In this document: in pieces, positions 7,194-7,931 of the stretch
How positions within the stretch are numbered: position 1 is the stretch's first letter
How the letters are laid out: each line of letters begins with the position of its first letter
Made by a program: the position numbers and the translations under genes
Assembly: GCA_900554225.1 (NCBI GenBank)
Contig: USGH01000109.1
Span: 1-7,931 of the forward strand
DNA from: an uncultured Eubacteriales bacterium
Lineage (GTDB): Bacteria > Bacillota > Clostridia > Oscillospirales > CAG-272
Direction: 5' to 3'
Length of the DNA stretch: 7,931 nucleotides
The notes under the pieces: generated by a model
Seen by the model: the letters and a program-made list of their open reading frames with translations, nothing else
What the model was told of the DNA's origin: nothing
The model's database searches: none

Positions 7194-7227
7194 CACAAAA
7201 AAAGCGTATGCCGGAGCAGTACGCTTT
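7194..7227 (-). terminator. Intrinsic terminator after mgtE
   Basis: On the minus strand AAAGCGTA (7227-7220) pairs with TACGCTTT (7208-7201) around a loop that itself can pair TGC with GCA, followed by a T run ending near 7197. It starts 16 bases after the mgtE stop codon, separating mgtE from the pcrA promoter. The 3' end of mgtE therefore still has normal gene architecture. Confidence 0.88.
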
Positions 7228-7242
7228 CGATGGATTTTCTTT

Positions 7243-7746
7243 TCAGACAATGTATTTGGTGATGTCCAATACGCCAAGGAGGAGCACCCACGTCAGACCG
7301 TAATACGCGACCACGGCGACCAGGTCGTTGATGGTGGTGATCAGCGGACCGGATGCGACTGCCGGATCGACACCCATTTTCTTGAACGCAAGCGGGATGG
7401 TGGTACCGGCAAGGCTGGAGATCCACATGGATACCAGCAGTGCCGCGCCGATACAGCCGGAGATCGCATAGGACACCCCCCAGCTTTGCCCCTTCAACAG
7501 ATGGATATACAGTCCCACAAAGGCAAACGCCAGCGTTCCGATGAGCAGTCCGTTTGCGGCGCCGATCCTGCCTTCCTTCCAGACGAGCGTCCACTTCTGC
7601 TTCGCGGAGAGCTGCTCATCCATCAGCACACGGATCGTGACCGCCAGCGATTGGGTGCCAACGTTGCCCGCCATATCCAGTACGAGCGACTGGAAGCAGA
7701 TCACAAGGGTCAGCTGCGCCACAACCTTTTCAAATAGTCCCACCAC
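7243..7746 (-). CDS. mgtE: MgtE magnesium transporter, C-terminal membrane domain as separate frame
   Basis: 167 codons from GTG 7746 to TGA 7243. MgtE is a dimeric Mg2+ channel/transporter of the inner membrane; each subunit has a cytoplasmic N domain, two CBS domains and five membrane helices. This frame covers helices 2 to 5 only. It contains the conserved CFQSLVLDMAGNVGTQSLAV (17-36) and, in the last helix, GPLITTINDL with Asp141 at the position of the pore Asp that forms the Mg2+ site. TM1 should lie directly upstream, but those 14 codons read as hydrophilic residues and a TAG. AGGAG, overlapping that TAG, sits 8 nt before GTG 7746, so independent translation is possible. Either it is the broken 3' part of one mgtE or the second half of a split gene; without TM1, function as an ordinary MgtE is doubtful. 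A good terminator follows. Confidence 0.8.
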   Translation of the reverse strand: MVGLFEKVVAQLTLVICFQSLVLDMAGNVGTQSLAVTIRVLMDEQLSAKQKWTLVWKEGRIGAANGLLIGTLAFAFVGLYIHLLKGQSWGVSYAISGCIGAALLVSMWISSLAGTTIPLAFKKMGVDPAVASGPLITTINDLVAVVAYYGLTWVLLLGVLDITKYIV

Positions 7747-7758
7747 ATGCGTCTGCTC

Positions 7759-7931
7759 CTAGGCTAGTGGTTGCTGCACCTTCTGGGTCGGGAGCCGCTT
7801 CTTCATGCTGACCCGGGTCGGTTCGTGCAGATCCTCCTCCGCGCTCAGACCGCCGAGCTTTGCGTAATCGTCCCCCATTGCGTCCTCGACCACGGATACG
7901 AAATCGGTCGCCATGATCACGCCGATGAGTC
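7759..7931 (-). pseudogene. mgtE: MgtE N-terminal part (end of CBS2 and connecting helix), stopped by TAG before TM1
   Basis: 56 codons are visible; the gene continues past the window edge. Residues LIGVIMATDFVSVVEDAMG match the end of the second MgtE CBS domain, and DDYAKLGGLSAEEDLHEP followed by SMKKRLP matches the connecting helix that leads to TM1. In relatives the next residues are WL and a hydrophobic helix ending in VVG-FE. Here they are TQKVQQPLA and TAG (7761-7759), then codons EQTH before VVGLFE. The spacing from KKRLP to VVGLFE is 14 codons, exactly that of an intact gene, so this is a replaced or inverted block and not an insertion or frameshift. CBS domains sense Mg2+ and gate the pore, so a soluble regulatory part might still be made. 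Upstream elements, including any Mg2+ riboswitch, are outside the window. Confidence 0.75.

Noticed and set aside
7759..7761. Reading the mgtE TAG as a recoded sense codon such as pyrrolysine
   Set aside because: The residues on both sides of the TAG would still be hydrophilic, so read-through would not restore TM1. The complete genes here end in TAA or TGA, and no recoding signal or Pyl gene is visible.
1..7931. Mobile element, CRISPR array, tRNA or defence system
   Set aside because: I found no direct repeat/spacer pattern, terminal inverted repeats, transposase motifs, cloverleaf or defence-type domains on either strand.

Overview
The window looks like chromosomal housekeeping DNA from a Gram-positive anaerobe of the class Clostridia, probably of the Oscillospiraceae/Ruminococcaceae type. 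The signs are a short eukaryote/archaeal-type (type 3) prolyl-tRNA synthetase, a PcrA-type helicase with a C-terminal Tudor-like domain, a SEDS glycosyltransferase, a Thr/Glu-linker solute-binding lipoprotein, a clostridial-type MgtE, sigma-A type promoters and U-tailed terminators. Codons are rich in G+C. This is inference from protein style; no rRNA or other marker is present. All recognised genes lie on the minus strand, so the order of transcription runs from high to low coordinates.

Layout, in transcription order. At 7931-7243 is the end of a magnesium transporter gene (mgtE), which runs off the window at its 5' side and is interrupted by an in-frame TAG exactly where the first transmembrane helix should be. 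A terminator follows at 7227-7194. About 375 bases without a gene follow, holding an extended -10 promoter (7073-7045) and a leader of roughly 170 nt. Then comes a probable three-gene transcription unit: pcrA/uvrD helicase (6867-4468), proS (4402-2966) and a FtsW/RodA/SpoVE-family gene (2880-1759), closed by a strong intrinsic terminator (1735-1695). About 370 bases without a gene follow, holding a perfect-consensus sigma-A promoter (1458-1430). Last is a solute-binding-like lipoprotein gene (from 1321) that runs off the low-coordinate edge.

The three middle genes serve DNA repair/replication, translation and cell-wall synthesis. They look co-transcribed because gaps are short (65 and 85 nt) and no good internal promoter is visible, but they share no pathway. 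The flanking lipoprotein and Mg2+ transporter are separate units.

I do not see a mobile element, CRISPR array, defence island or obviously new multi-gene system. The most notable point is the mgtE interruption: a 42-base block of unchanged length reads as hydrophilic residues plus a stop. Half of that block, read on the opposite strand, gives the family-like helix start WLLHLLG in exactly the right place. The stop codon also overlaps a good ribosome binding site for a downstream GTG. Whether this is a small inversion, a natural gene split or an assembly error near the sequence end cannot be settled from the sequence alone.
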